Assembly (NCBI RefSeq): GCF_024170285.1
Contig: NZ_JALJXV010000012.1
Coordinates: 1 to 64,000, forward strand
Reading direction: 5' to 3'
Length of the DNA: 64,000 bases
Source of the DNA: Natronocella acetinitrilica
GTDB taxonomy: Bacteria > Pseudomonadota > Gammaproteobacteria > Nitrococcales > Aquisalimonadaceae
The notes beneath the pieces were generated by a model. It did no database searches. It was given only the letters and a program-made list of their open reading frames with translations, and had not been told where the DNA came from. The position numbers and the translations under genes were made by a program. Below are positions 27,656 through 36,293 of this stretch, piece by piece (positions within the stretch are counted from its first letter, which is position 1; the number at the start of each line of letters is the position of its first letter).

Positions 27656-29986
27656 ATGGCGACGCCTTCGCCCAATCCGAATAATCATGTCAACCATCCC
27701 ACCCCCAATCAGCAGGTTCCGCCGTCTTCCCAGACGCCGGATTCCGTCAATCGGCAGGTGGGGGAGTTCAGCGAATCCCTGAACCGTCAGACCGAAGCCG
27801 GCTCCAAGCATCCGGTGCTGGACAAGCACCGGACGCTCGGCGAGGTGGATGGCAAGCAGTGGCCGCATCGCGCGGGTGACGCCTTGCCTGGCCGTCTGGT
27901 CAGCGCCCGGGAGACCATGGAGAACATCACCGAGGCGGTTGAAGAGGGTGAGGTCTCGACACCGGGGGGCGTGAAGACCGGTACGGGCAGCGAGCCGTCC
28001 TCTGCCCAGGGCGTCGAGCAGCAGATCTACCAGCTCAAGTCCGAGATCCACCTGCAGGAGGCGGGGCGCCTGGAGCGACGGCACGATCTCGTGGCCGGTT
28101 TTGACGGTGTGCGCTCGGTCTTCCAGGGTGGTTTCGATAACGATGCCCACCGGAATAACGTCGAAACGCTGGAAAAGCTGGGCGAGATCCGGGCGGACCT
28201 GCGGGCCGGTGATCTGGATGTGGCAACGGCACAGCGTCAGATCGGGCAGGTCGTCGCAGACTGGAACGACGAGCATGAGCGCACCCTGCAGGCGCATCGG
28301 GAGACCGCGCTGACCGTGCAGGGCATCGGCAAGACGATGTACGGCGCCGGCAAGGGCATGGCGGTGGTGTCCGTTGGCGCCCTCGGGTTTGCGGCAGGCG
28401 GCACCGCAGGCTTACCCACCGGCCCCGGGGCCATTGCGAGCGGTATCGGCACTGGTGCGACGTTCGGCGCCGGTACCAACCTGGTCCTGAGTGACATCGA
28501 GCAGGGGCTTGATACCTGGTTTACCAATAACTTCCTGCCGGGTGTGGAGAGCGAAAACACCTCGATCACCTACAGCGCGTTGAGCATGGCCGGACTGCTG
28601 GAGCGCTCCAACACCGACGCCGGTGACCTGACGCAGACGAAGCTCCTCGATGGCCTTGCCGGTGGCGTGCTTGGCGGGACGGGGGCCGTTGGCAAGGCCA
28701 TGCTGCCGGGGCTGGTTGAAACTGTCAGCGCGCCGGGCGCAACTCTCAAGACCAAGGCCATCGAGGGCGCCAAGATCCATACCGCCATGGGCGGCACGGC
28801 CAACGGTGGTTTCCTCGCCGTGGACTCCCTGGCCGCGGTCATGGATGACGAAACCGACCGCGCCGAGACGCTGCAAGCCATCGGCGATGCCGCCAAGGTG
28901 CGCGGCACTGCGTTCGGCGTCGGCCTGCTGGCGACACCCATCAACATCAATCTGCCCAATGAGCCGTCCAAGATGGTGCTGGATGCCGTCGTCAGCGGTG
29001 GCCAATACATGGCGGAGATGGCCGCCGACGGACGCGCCGACGAGATCAACCTCGGCCACGCGGGCCTGTCCGCCTTCCAGTCCATCCTCGGCTCAGGTCC
29101 TGGTACATTGAAGGCCATTCGGGACGGCCAGTCCCAGTCAGTACCCCTGGGCAATGCATCGGTGAGTTTCGATCCGGCCGAGGCCGCCCGGCTGCAGCGT
29201 GAAAGCGAAGCCGCCCGCGTATTGCGGGACTTCAACGAACAGGTGCCCTTCATGGCCGAACGCGACGTCAACGCCAGGGTGGGCAACACGACCTTGCGCA
29301 TGAACGTGGCGGAGACTGCGCGGGAGCAGGGTCTTGGCATGCCGCCCCCGACGCCGACCATCAACCGGGATGTAGACTCTTTCACGACGCCGGATGCACC
29401 GCAGCCAATCAGCTCCGTTGAAGGCATGTTTCCCGATCGCACCATGACCGCGCCGCACATTCCGGAACCCGGGATGCCCGAAGTAACGGCCATCGTGCCA
29501 GTGGCGCCGGGTAACACGGGTGCCACTTCCCAGGGGCAGCCCGGTGCGGGCATACCCGAGCTTGATTTCCAGGCGCTGGTCAGCGGCATGCGTGGTGACC
29601 AGCCGAACGACCCCGGTGGTGCGCTGCTCCAGGGTCGGCCCTGGGAGGCCCCCGGTCCCCTGGCGCCCACGCGATCCGCTGACGGCGGAGGGGTGATGGA
29701 GCCGGGTCAGGCCATCGTGCCGCTGCCGGAGGTCTTCATGGGTGATGCGCCACCGTCGCGACTGCCGGGGGGCGAGCCGTTGACGCCGCTTTCCAGCGCG
29801 GCCAACGAGTTGCTGGTGCAGACCGCCAGCGGCAGTGACCGGCCCGAAGTCTGGGTAACCGACCGCGGGCCCATGGGGCCGGTGCGGCAGATCCAGGATA
29901 TTCCGGAGGGCTTCGATCTGTCCCCGGGTTGGATCATGGGAGATGGCACGCTCGGGCCCCTGCGCTCAGGAGCTGACAATCAGTAA
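27656..29986 (+). CDS. Large hypothetical protein, no recognised family
   Basis: A 776-residue protein with start ATG 27656 preceded by a strong AGGAGGAG. There is no Sec signal peptide. The first ~45 residues are rich in Ser, Pro, Asn and Gln and nearly uncharged (MATPSPNPNNHVNHPTPNQQ). Residues about 120-225 are strongly helical and charged, with coiled-coil-like heptads (VEQQIYQLKSEIHLQEAGRL). A glycine/alanine-rich hydrophobic stretch (about 232-280) includes VVSVGALGFAAGGTAG, followed by further amphipathic segments. From about residue 560 to the end it becomes proline/glycine-rich low complexity (PPPTPTINRD, IPEPGMPEV, PLAPTRSADGGG). This layout is reminiscent of secreted effectors or translocators, but no enzymatic motif or known domain is recognised and no secretion system is in the window. 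Codon use looks like that of its neighbours. Confidence 0.8.
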   Translation: MATPSPNPNNHVNHPTPNQQVPPSSQTPDSVNRQVGEFSESLNRQTEAGSKHPVLDKHRTLGEVDGKQWPHRAGDALPGRLVSARETMENITEAVEEGEVSTPGGVKTGTGSEPSSAQGVEQQIYQLKSEIHLQEAGRLERRHDLVAGFDGVRSVFQGGFDNDAHRNNVETLEKLGEIRADLRAGDLDVATAQRQIGQVVADWNDEHERTLQAHRETALTVQGIGKTMYGAGKGMAVVSVGALGFAAGGTAGLPTGPGAIASGIGTGATFGAGTNLVLSDIEQGLDTWFTNNFLPGVESENTSITYSALSMAGLLERSNTDAGDLTQTKLLDGLAGGVLGGTGAVGKAMLPGLVETVSAPGATLKTKAIEGAKIHTAMGGTANGGFLAVDSLAAVMDDETDRAETLQAIGDAAKVRGTAFGVGLLATPININLPNEPSKMVLDAVVSGGQYMAEMAADGRADEINLGHAGLSAFQSILGSGPGTLKAIRDGQSQSVPLGNASVSFDPAEAARLQRESEAARVLRDFNEQVPFMAERDVNARVGNTTLRMNVAETAREQGLGMPPPTPTINRDVDSFTTPDAPQPISSVEGMFPDRTMTAPHIPEPGMPEVTAIVPVAPGNTGATSQGQPGAGIPELDFQALVSGMRGDQPNDPGGALLQGRPWEAPGPLAPTRSADGGGVMEPGQAIVPLPEVFMGDAPPSRLPGGEPLTPLSSAANELLVQTASGSDRPEVWVTDRGPMGPVRQIQDIPEGFDLSPGWIMGDGTLGPLRSGADNQ

Positions 29987-30007
29987 TGGATTCCGTCTGG
30001 CCGTCAT

Positions 30008-30069
30008 GCAACCGGTTGCGCTGATTCGGTCGCAACCTGTTGCATTTGTTTCCGGGCACTCTATATAAA
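30008..30069 (+). promoter_or_regulatory. Twin 12-bp dyads and promoter upstream of the PRC-barrel gene
   Basis: GCAACCGGTTGC (30008-30019, perfect palindrome) and GCAACCTGTTGC (30032-30043, one central mismatch) start 24 nt apart, just over two helical turns. The second overlaps a possible -35 TTGCAT (30040-30045), with TATATA at 30062-30067 (16-nt spacer) or TATAAA at 30064 as -10. Central AACCGGTT is typical of LacI-family operators. A leader with GCACCG/CGGTGC hairpin potential follows before the GTG start at 30143. Confidence 0.55.
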
Positions 30070-30142
30070 GAGGTAAACACGTATTCGGAGAGCACCGCAG
30101 TGTCGGTGCTATCGTCGTGTCTGTCATCGCTCGGGAGGCGTT

Positions 30143-30892
30143 GTGCACAGGGGCTTTGTCGCCGTCTGTCTGTTCATGATCTGTGTGCTCGGTCAGAAGG
30201 CAATCGCCGACGAGACGGGCAATGCGCCGCCGTTGTGGAGTGCGCAGGATATACTCGGCGCTGTGGTCCATGACGCCGATGGCGAGAGGCTCGGCACGGT
30301 CAATGACGCTATTTTCGACCGCCTGGATCTGCATGCCGTCGTGCTGTCGGTCGGTGGTGTGTTCGGCATTGGCAGCAGTCGGCTGATTCTTGAGTACGAT
30401 CGCCTGACCGCCGAATGGCACGACTTCGGTCCCAGCTTCCAGAGCGATCTCGGCCGCGAAGAGATCAACCAGCTGGCCACCTACGAGCGAGACTCCGTGC
30501 GCCCGCACAATCGGCTCAACTGGTTGCTGTCGGAGCCGATCTGGAATGCCAGGGGCGAATGGATCGGCTTTATTGATGACCTGCTGATCGCCGATCGGCG
30601 TATGGTGGCCGTGATTATCCCCGTGGGCGGTTTCCTGGGGATTGGCACCCACAAGGTCGCGGTGCGCTACGATGACCTGGATGACGATGGGGAATCCTTC
30701 CTGCTTGATACCACACGTGACGAACTGCTGCAGGCCGAGCCCGTGGATTACGCCAGGATGAAAGATGGTGAACGGCCGCGGTTTCTCGACGGCAGCCTCA
30801 TTCCCATTGGTCCCCGCAACAGTTCCGGCGGCCATGGTCTGCGTGCGGGCGCGTTGCCCGTCGGCCTGACGCCACGGTACCCGCGCCGTTGA
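30143..30892 (+). CDS. Exported protein with two PRC-barrel domains
   Basis: A 249-residue protein. GTG 30143 follows GGGAGG; the first ~23 residues are a signal peptide (GFVAVCLFMICVLGQKAIA). Two PRC-barrel units follow: WSAQDILGAVVHDADGERLGTVNDAIFDRLDLHAVVLSVGGVFGIGS, and SEPIWNARGEWIGFIDDLLIADRRMVAVIIPVGGFLGIGTHKVAVRYDDL. PRC-barrels are adaptor-like beta barrels known from photosynthetic reaction centres, RimM and many stress-linked periplasmic proteins; binding partners are unknown. Upstream twin dyads suggest regulated expression. A second PRC-barrel protein is encoded at 62805-63404. Confidence 0.85.
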   Translation: MHRGFVAVCLFMICVLGQKAIADETGNAPPLWSAQDILGAVVHDADGERLGTVNDAIFDRLDLHAVVLSVGGVFGIGSSRLILEYDRLTAEWHDFGPSFQSDLGREEINQLATYERDSVRPHNRLNWLLSEPIWNARGEWIGFIDDLLIADRRMVAVIIPVGGFLGIGTHKVAVRYDDLDDDGESFLLDTTRDELLQAEPVDYARMKDGERPRFLDGSLIPIGPRNSSGGHGLRAGALPVGLTPRYPRR

Positions 30893-30906
30893 GTGGTGAT
30901 CACGGC

Positions 30907-31851
30907 ATGCTTGTTTTCGCGCCCGGTGAGTCCGCCGGGTTCCGCGAGAGCATGGGTGAAGCACTGGGTATCGAACTGGCTCCCCTGGAGGAGCGCCTGT
31001 TCGAGGACGGGGAGCACAAGATCCGACCGCTGGTGGATGTCCGCCATCAGGATGTCTACATCGTCGCGCGACTGGCCGGCTCGGCTAACGATGGCGTCAA
31101 TGACCGGTTGATGCGCGTGCTGTTGCTCGTTGCCACGCTGCGGGACGCCGGCGCGGCCCGCGTCACCGTGGTGGCCCCCTACCTGCCCTACGCCCGGAAG
31201 GACCGCCGCACCAAGCCCCAGGACCCGCTCACACTGCGGTATCTGGCCGCGCTGTTCGAAGCAATGGGTACGGCACGTATGGTTGTGCTCGATGTGCACA
31301 ACGTGGCCGCCTTCGAGAATGCCTTTCGCTGCGAAACCGTGCATCTCGAGGCGCGCCACGCATTCGCGCAGAAGCTCGCGGAGCTGCCGTCAGCGCTGCC
31401 CCTGGCCGTGGTCTCGCCGGACACTGGCGGTGTCAAACGTGCCGAGCTTTTTCGCGCCGCAGTCGAGGAGGCCACGGGGCAAACATCCCATCTGGTTTTC
31501 ATGGAGAAGCACCGTACTGATGACCATGTAACAGGGGACGCGGTGGTCGGCCGACTGGACGGCTGCCGAGCGGTCATCGTTGACGACCTCATTGCCGGTG
31601 GAACCACCATGGCAAGGGCCGCGGAAGCCTGCCGGCAGGGTGGCGCGGCGGAGGTTGTCGCCGTGGCCAGCCATGGGCTGTTTGCGGGTGGTGCAGGCAG
31701 TTTGCTGGGACCGTCCCTGGTGGATAGATTGTGGGTCACCAACTCCGTGGAAAGCTCGCTGCTGGAACAGCCACCAGAGCACCTGCAGATCATTCCGGTG
31801 GAGCCGCTCCTGGCTTGTGCCATCAAGGCGCTTCGAGCACCCTGCGACTGA
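30907..31851 (+). CDS. Ribose-phosphate pyrophosphokinase-like protein
   Basis: A 314-residue homologue of PRPP synthetase. It keeps FEDGEHKIRPLVDVRHQDVYIV, VVAPYLPYARKDRRTKPQDPLTLRYLAALFEA and the PRPP-loop equivalent VIVDDLIAGGTTMARAA. The flag/metal region reads VLDVHNVAAFENAF instead of the usual DLHADQIQGFF, keeping Asp-x-His but little else, so it belongs to a divergent paralogous group rather than the housekeeping Prs. ATG 30907 begins at the fold; a TTG at 30889 would overlap the previous stop. Neighbours are a phosphoribosyltransferase and nicotinate phosphoribosyltransferase, both of which use PRPP, so a dedicated supply role is plausible. The 3' end overlaps the convergent kinase gene by 29 nt. 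Confidence 0.85.
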   Translation: MLVFAPGESAGFRESMGEALGIELAPLEERLFEDGEHKIRPLVDVRHQDVYIVARLAGSANDGVNDRLMRVLLLVATLRDAGAARVTVVAPYLPYARKDRRTKPQDPLTLRYLAALFEAMGTARMVVLDVHNVAAFENAFRCETVHLEARHAFAQKLAELPSALPLAVVSPDTGGVKRAELFRAAVEEATGQTSHLVFMEKHRTDDHVTGDAVVGRLDGCRAVIVDDLIAGGTTMARAAEACRQGGAAEVVAVASHGLFAGGAGSLLGPSLVDRLWVTNSVESSLLEQPPEHLQIIPVEPLLACAIKALRAPCD

Positions 31852-32842
31852 ACACGCCCATGCGGCCCAAGCCACGGTTCAGGTAGTCGTACGCACGTTG
31901 GTGCCAGTGCCTTTCATCCCCGGTAGTTGTTGCCAGGTGCCTCGCTGCCAGCAAGGCCCAGAGCAGGGCCCGTCCCGCCTCGTAGTAGTTCTCCAGTCCG
32001 GACAGGCGCTTGTCTCCCGTAAGGGCCGCATAGCGGTCGAGGAAACGCTCGCCCACCCACCTTCCCCCAAGGCGGTCGCATTCCAGCCGCAAGAAGCAGA
32101 GTTCCTCAACGGGGTCGACCAGCCGCAGCCGTGCATCGAATTCCAGTCGGTCGATCAACAGTGGGCGCTTGCCGAGGTAGACATGCTGTGGGCGCAGGTC
32201 GCCATGGGCGTCGACCCTATGGCGTGTTGTCAGGGTTTTGGCCTGACTGTCCAGCCAGCTCGTCAGCGCATCGCACAGTGCATCGGCTGGCGGACAGCGT
32301 CCCAGGTGGTCATGGATTTCGTCACGCAGGCTTTGGTGGCGGTAGTGGCGCTCCTCCAGCTTGAGTGGCCGGCGTCGCTTTCCCCTGGCGTAGAATGCCG
32401 CCAGAGTGTCGGCGGCGCGGTCGACCTCGTCGGCTGCTGGGCCATCGTGGCGAAGCTGATAAGCCAGATTGTCGCACTCGTCCAGGCGCCTCATGTGCAC
32501 GAGATAGTCCACCGCAACGCCGGCCGACTTCAATGAGAGGCCCGTGTTCGTACTCCAGAGCAGCGGTACCACGCCCAGATAGACGTCGGGAGACAGCACG
32601 CGATTGACGCGTGTCTCCATCAGGCAGTTTCTGTGGCGTGCGGCCAGAGTGGACAAGTCCAGCGAGGGGAATCGCTCGGGCTTCTTCAGCTTATAGACGT
32701 GCCGGTCGGTGAGAAACACGTGGGAGAAGTGGGTCTCGATCGTCGTGACCGACCGGGGTGCTTCCGGATAGTGGTCAGCCACACTCAGAAAGGCCACTTT
32801 CTCGGCCATGGTGACGGCCGGTGGGTCTGTGGCTGAATTCAT
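31823..32842 (-). CDS. Aminoglycoside-phosphotransferase-like kinase
   Basis: A 339-residue protein of the APH/choline-kinase fold. The ATP-site lysine is in HVYKLKKPERFPSLDL, and the catalytic loop is DAHGDLRPQHVYL with a following DRLEFDARLRLVDPVEEL in place of the usual D-F/D-G metal site. It matches the N-terminal half of two-domain proteins annotated as bifunctional aminoglycoside phosphotransferase/ATP-binding; the C-terminal P-loop kinase half is absent. Antibiotic resistance is unlikely; a small-molecule kinase is more plausible. Starts 4 nt inside the end of the upstream phosphoribosyltransferase gene, so the two are translationally coupled. Confidence 0.8.
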   Translation of the reverse strand: MNSATDPPAVTMAEKVAFLSVADHYPEAPRSVTTIETHFSHVFLTDRHVYKLKKPERFPSLDLSTLAARHRNCLMETRVNRVLSPDVYLGVVPLLWSTNTGLSLKSAGVAVDYLVHMRRLDECDNLAYQLRHDGPAADEVDRAADTLAAFYARGKRRRPLKLEERHYRHQSLRDEIHDHLGRCPPADALCDALTSWLDSQAKTLTTRHRVDAHGDLRPQHVYLGKRPLLIDRLEFDARLRLVDPVEELCFLRLECDRLGGRWVGERFLDRYAALTGDKRLSGLENYYEAGRALLWALLAARHLATTTGDERHWHQRAYDYLNRGLGRMGVFSRRVLEAP

Positions 32843-33516
32843 GGTTGCCTTGCTGGGCGTGATGTCTCATCCGGTGTTTGCAGCAGTCCTGCTTGCGCTG
32901 CCTGACGCAGGGCCTGCACCACTGCCTCGTCATTCACCTGACTGAAATCCGTGAAGAACTGTCCCACCGCCATGAGGTGCTCCGGCGATTCCAGGCAGAC
33001 GACTTCATCGGCCAGTGTCTCGAGGTCCCGTAACACCTCTGGCGGCGCCACCGCAAGGGCCGCAATGAGGCGGCGAGGGTGCCGCGCGCGGGCGCTGCGC
33101 AGCGCCATGGCCATGGTGGCGCCGGTGGCGCTGCCATCATCCACCACCACGGTTACCCGGCCTTCCGGGTCAACGGACGTGCGAACCGGTGTGTACATGG
33201 CCCGGCGTGTCTGCAGTCGCTGTACCTGCTCCTGTGCTGCCTGGTCCACATAATCCGAGCCGTAGATGGCTCGCATCTCCGGGGAGCAATACACGGCACC
33301 GTCCTCGCCCACAGCGCCGATTGCGTATTCGGGATTACCCGGTGCCGGTAGCTTGCGGACCAGCACGATATCCAGCTCGCCACCAAGCGCAGCAGCGACG
33401 ATAGCGCCCATGGGGACACCGCCCCGTGGAATGGCCAGTATCAGGGGGTTCAAGCCTCGCAAGTGGCGCAAAGCACCAGCGAGCCTGTCGGCGGCATCGA
33501 TCCGATCTCGAAACAT
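32839..33516 (-). CDS. Phosphoribosyltransferase-domain protein
   Basis: A 225-residue type I phosphoribosyltransferase-like protein. FRDRIDAADRLAGALRHLRG opens it, AIPRGGVPMGAIVAAALGGELDIVLVRKLPAPGNPEYAIGAVGEDG follows the common stress-island PRTase group, and the PRPP loop is VTVVVDDGSATGATMAMALRSAR. The final ~60 residues form a helical tail. Base specificity cannot be inferred. Divergent from nicotinate phosphoribosyltransferase with about 165 nt between; 4-nt overlap with the kinase gene downstream. Confidence 0.87.
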   Translation of the reverse strand: MFRDRIDAADRLAGALRHLRGLNPLILAIPRGGVPMGAIVAAALGGELDIVLVRKLPAPGNPEYAIGAVGEDGAVYCSPEMRAIYGSDYVDQAAQEQVQRLQTRRAMYTPVRTSVDPEGRVTVVVDDGSATGATMAMALRSARARHPRRLIAALAVAPPEVLRDLETLADEVVCLESPEHLMAVGQFFTDFSQVNDEAVVQALRQAAQAGLLQTPDETSRPARQP

Positions 33517-33681
33517 GGGTGCTCTCCCGTGGCTGTGCAGCCAACGTGACGCTGCATGCTACGCCTTCCGTACCCTGCGCGGCTTGACGCCGGTCAACGC
33601 CGGTTGCGGCATCCGCGTTTCCTCGCCCAGGGTCTATCGTTACACTGCCGGCACCTGACCGGCGGAGCGGATTGTCCCGAT

Positions 33682-35025
33682 ATGCACACTCTCTGGCCGC
33701 AAAGCGACGAACTCGCCTTGCTGACCGACCTCTACGAACTGACCATGGCCCAGGCCTACTGGGCAGAGCGCATGCATGAGCCGGCGGTGTTCAGCCTGTT
33801 CTTCCGCAAGCTGCCTGCGCACCGCAACGTGATGCTGGCCTGTGGCCAGGAGCACGTGGCGCGGCTGGTGACAGAGCTGCACTTTCCCCGCGCTCAGCTC
33901 GATCGTCTGGATACCCTGGGACTGTTCAAGGGCGACTTCCTCGCCTGGTTGGAAGGCTTCCGCTTCAGCGGCGATATCCATGTGCTGCCGGAGGGTACAC
34001 CGGTGTTTCCCCATGAGCCCTTGCTGGAGGTGCGGGCGCCGGTGATCGAGGCCCAGTTGCTGGAAACGCTGGTGATGAATTACATCAACCTGGAGACGCT
34101 GCTGGCATCCAAGGCGATGCGGGTGGTGCTGGCGGCAGATGGCCGTCCGGTGGTGGATTTCGGCATGCGACGGATGCACGGCATGGACGCTGCCCTGCGC
34201 GGTGTCCGCGCGTATCAGGTGGCCGGCCTCACCGCCACCAGCAATGTGCTGGGCGCACTGCGCTATGGGATGCAGGCCAGCGGCACCATGGCGCACTCCT
34301 TTATCCAGGCTCATCACGACGAGGAGGAAGCATTTCGCCTCTACGCCCGACTTTATCCGGGCACCACCCTGCTACTGGATACCTACGACACCCTCGCCGC
34401 GGCGGACAAGGTCATCCGGCTGGCGCGGGACGAGGGGCTGGATATTGGCGCCGTGCGACTGGACTCCGGCGATCTTGGTGCCCTGGCCAGACAGGTGCGG
34501 TCACGGTTCGATACCGCCGGCCTGCAGCGGATCCGCATTGTCGTCAGTGGCGGGCTTGACGAGCACGCCGTGCAGGCACTGCTGGCTGCGGACGCACCCA
34601 TCGACGGATTCGGAGTCGGCACCGAGATGGGCAGCGTTGCCGACGCCCCGACGCTGGACCTGGCCTACAAACTCACCGAGTACGCTGGCGAGCCGCGGCT
34701 GAAGAACTCCCCGGGCAAGCAGCTCGTCCCAGGCGCCAAGCAGGTCTGGCGGTTCCGTGATGGCGATGGGCGTATTACCCACGACGAAATCACCCGCCGC
34801 CATGAGCAGCGCGACGCCGAGCCCCTGCTGGTGCCGGTGGTGGAGCAGGGTGCCATCGTCAGGCCGGAACAGCCTGTCGCATCAGCCCATGATCTTGCCT
34901 GGAACACGCTGCAGGCCATGCCTGCCGCAGTGCGTGGGCTGCGGGACGCCGAACCGGCCTACCGGGTGGACACCAGCGCTGCCTTGTTGAAGCTGCGCGA
35001 TCAGGCGTTGGCGGAGTTCGATTGA
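33682..35025 (+). CDS. pncB: Nicotinate phosphoribosyltransferase
   Basis: A 447-residue NAD-salvage enzyme making nicotinate mononucleotide from nicotinate and PRPP with ATP. LLTDLYELTMAQAYW at the start, FGMRRMHGMDAALRG, the HSFIQAH block, RLDSGDLGALARQVR and GFGVGTEMGSV are diagnostic of the NAPRTase family. ATG 33682 is placed at the conserved N-terminus; the open frame extends to 33556 without family sequence and the ribosome-binding site is weak. Convergent with the CoA-transferase gene 6 nt away. A PRPP-synthetase-like gene 2 kb upstream may supply co-substrate. Confidence 0.94.
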   Translation: MHTLWPQSDELALLTDLYELTMAQAYWAERMHEPAVFSLFFRKLPAHRNVMLACGQEHVARLVTELHFPRAQLDRLDTLGLFKGDFLAWLEGFRFSGDIHVLPEGTPVFPHEPLLEVRAPVIEAQLLETLVMNYINLETLLASKAMRVVLAADGRPVVDFGMRRMHGMDAALRGVRAYQVAGLTATSNVLGALRYGMQASGTMAHSFIQAHHDEEEAFRLYARLYPGTTLLLDTYDTLAAADKVIRLARDEGLDIGAVRLDSGDLGALARQVRSRFDTAGLQRIRIVVSGGLDEHAVQALLAADAPIDGFGVGTEMGSVADAPTLDLAYKLTEYAGEPRLKNSPGKQLVPGAKQVWRFRDGDGRITHDEITRRHEQRDAEPLLVPVVEQGAIVRPEQPVASAHDLAWNTLQAMPAAVRGLRDAEPAYRVDTSAALLKLRDQALAEFD

Positions 35026-35031
35026 CGGCCG

Positions 35032-36279
35032 TCAGATGACGCCATCGCCCTGCAGGCGGTCCAACGCGTCGTCGCCCAGCCCCAGTGTCTCGGCGAGAAC
35101 CTCCCGGGTGTGCTGGCCGAGGCCGGGTGGTGGATGACGGTAGCGCACCGGCGTCTCGGACAGTCGGATCGGGCTCGCCACCAGTGGTGTGCTGCCAGCC
35201 ACCGGATGGGGCAAGCTCACCTGCATGCCCCGTGCCTGCACCTGGGGGTTGGCAAAGACTTCGTCAATCCGGTTGATGGGGCCGCAGGGCACACCGGCGG
35301 CTTCCAGTTGCGAAATCCAGGTCTCCCGCGTTCGCATCACCGTGGTCTGGCGGATCATGGGGACCAGCACCTCCCGGTGCCGCACCCGTTCTGCGTTGGT
35401 GGCGAAGCGCGGGTCGTCCGCCCACTCCGGGTGATCGGCCACGGTGCAGAAGCGGGCGAACTGGTCATCGTTGCCGATGGTAAGAATCAGGTCGCCGTCC
35501 GCTGCCGGAAAATCCTGGTAAGGCACGATATTCGGGTGGGCATTGCCCATGCGCCCCGGCGCCTTGCCGGTGGTGAGATAGTTCATGTTCTGGTTGGCCA
35601 GGCAGGCGATCTGCACATCAAGCAGGGCCATATCGATGTACTGGCCCTCGCCACTGGCCTGGCGATGATTCAGCGCGGCTAGTATGGCGATGCTGGCGTA
35701 GAGGCCGGTGACGATGTCGGTGATGGCGACACCGGCCTTCATCGGTCCGCCACCGGGGGCATCATCCGGGTGTCCGGTAATGCTCATCAGTCCGCCCATG
35801 CCCTGGATCAGGAAGTCATAACCGGCTCGATGGGCGTAGGGGCCGTCCTGCCCGAAACCGGTGACCGAGCAGTAGATCAGCCGCGGGTTGAGCGCCCGCA
35901 GCGATTCCTGATCCAGGCCGTATCGCTTGAGCCCGCCGACCTTGTAGTTCTCGATGAGCACATCCGATCTCGCTGCCAGCTCCCTTACCAGGCGCTGACC
36001 CGCCTCGGTGGTGATATCGATGGTCACCGACCGCTTATTGCGATTGGCGCTCAGAAAATAGGCCGCTTCGCTGGTGTCGTTGCCGTTGCCGTCCCGCAGA
36101 TAGGGAGGACCCCAGCGGCGCGTGTCATCACCCCGCCCCGGGCGTTCCACCTTGATGACCTCGGCACCCAGGTCGGCCAGGTTCTGCGCGGCCCATGGGC
36201 CTGCCAGTATGCGGGACAGGTCCAGCACGCGAACGCCGGACAGTGCCCCCTTCGTTGTCGTGTTGTCTGACTCGTGCAT
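35032..36279 (-). CDS. Family III (CaiB/BaiF) CoA-transferase
   Basis: A 415-residue CoA-transferase moving CoA from a donor such as succinyl-CoA to a carboxylic acid. LSGVRVLDLSRILAGPWAAQNLADLGAEVIKVERPGRGDDTR is the family opening, and Asp155 in RAGYDFLIQ is the expected catalytic nucleophile. Overall sequence resembles glutarate/succinate-type transferases, which would suit the glutaryl-CoA-dehydrogenase gene in the same regulon, but the substrate is not fixed. Last gene of the seven-gene leftward operon starting at 41622; 14 nt after the flavoprotein gene. Confidence 0.92.
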   Translation of the reverse strand: MHESDNTTTKGALSGVRVLDLSRILAGPWAAQNLADLGAEVIKVERPGRGDDTRRWGPPYLRDGNGNDTSEAAYFLSANRNKRSVTIDITTEAGQRLVRELAARSDVLIENYKVGGLKRYGLDQESLRALNPRLIYCSVTGFGQDGPYAHRAGYDFLIQGMGGLMSITGHPDDAPGGGPMKAGVAITDIVTGLYASIAILAALNHRQASGEGQYIDMALLDVQIACLANQNMNYLTTGKAPGRMGNAHPNIVPYQDFPAADGDLILTIGNDDQFARFCTVADHPEWADDPRFATNAERVRHREVLVPMIRQTTVMRTRETWISQLEAAGVPCGPINRIDEVFANPQVQARGMQVSLPHPVAGSTPLVASPIRLSETPVRYRHPPPGLGQHTREVLAETLGLGDDALDRLQGDGVI

Positions 36280-36293
36280 GGTGAATGACTCGC

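Noticed and set aside
31823-32842. Antibiotic resistance gene (aminoglycoside phosphotransferase)
   Set aside because: The catalytic loop fold fits, but the protein belongs to the chromosomal APH-like group coupled to a phosphoribosyltransferase; no mobile element or resistance context is present.
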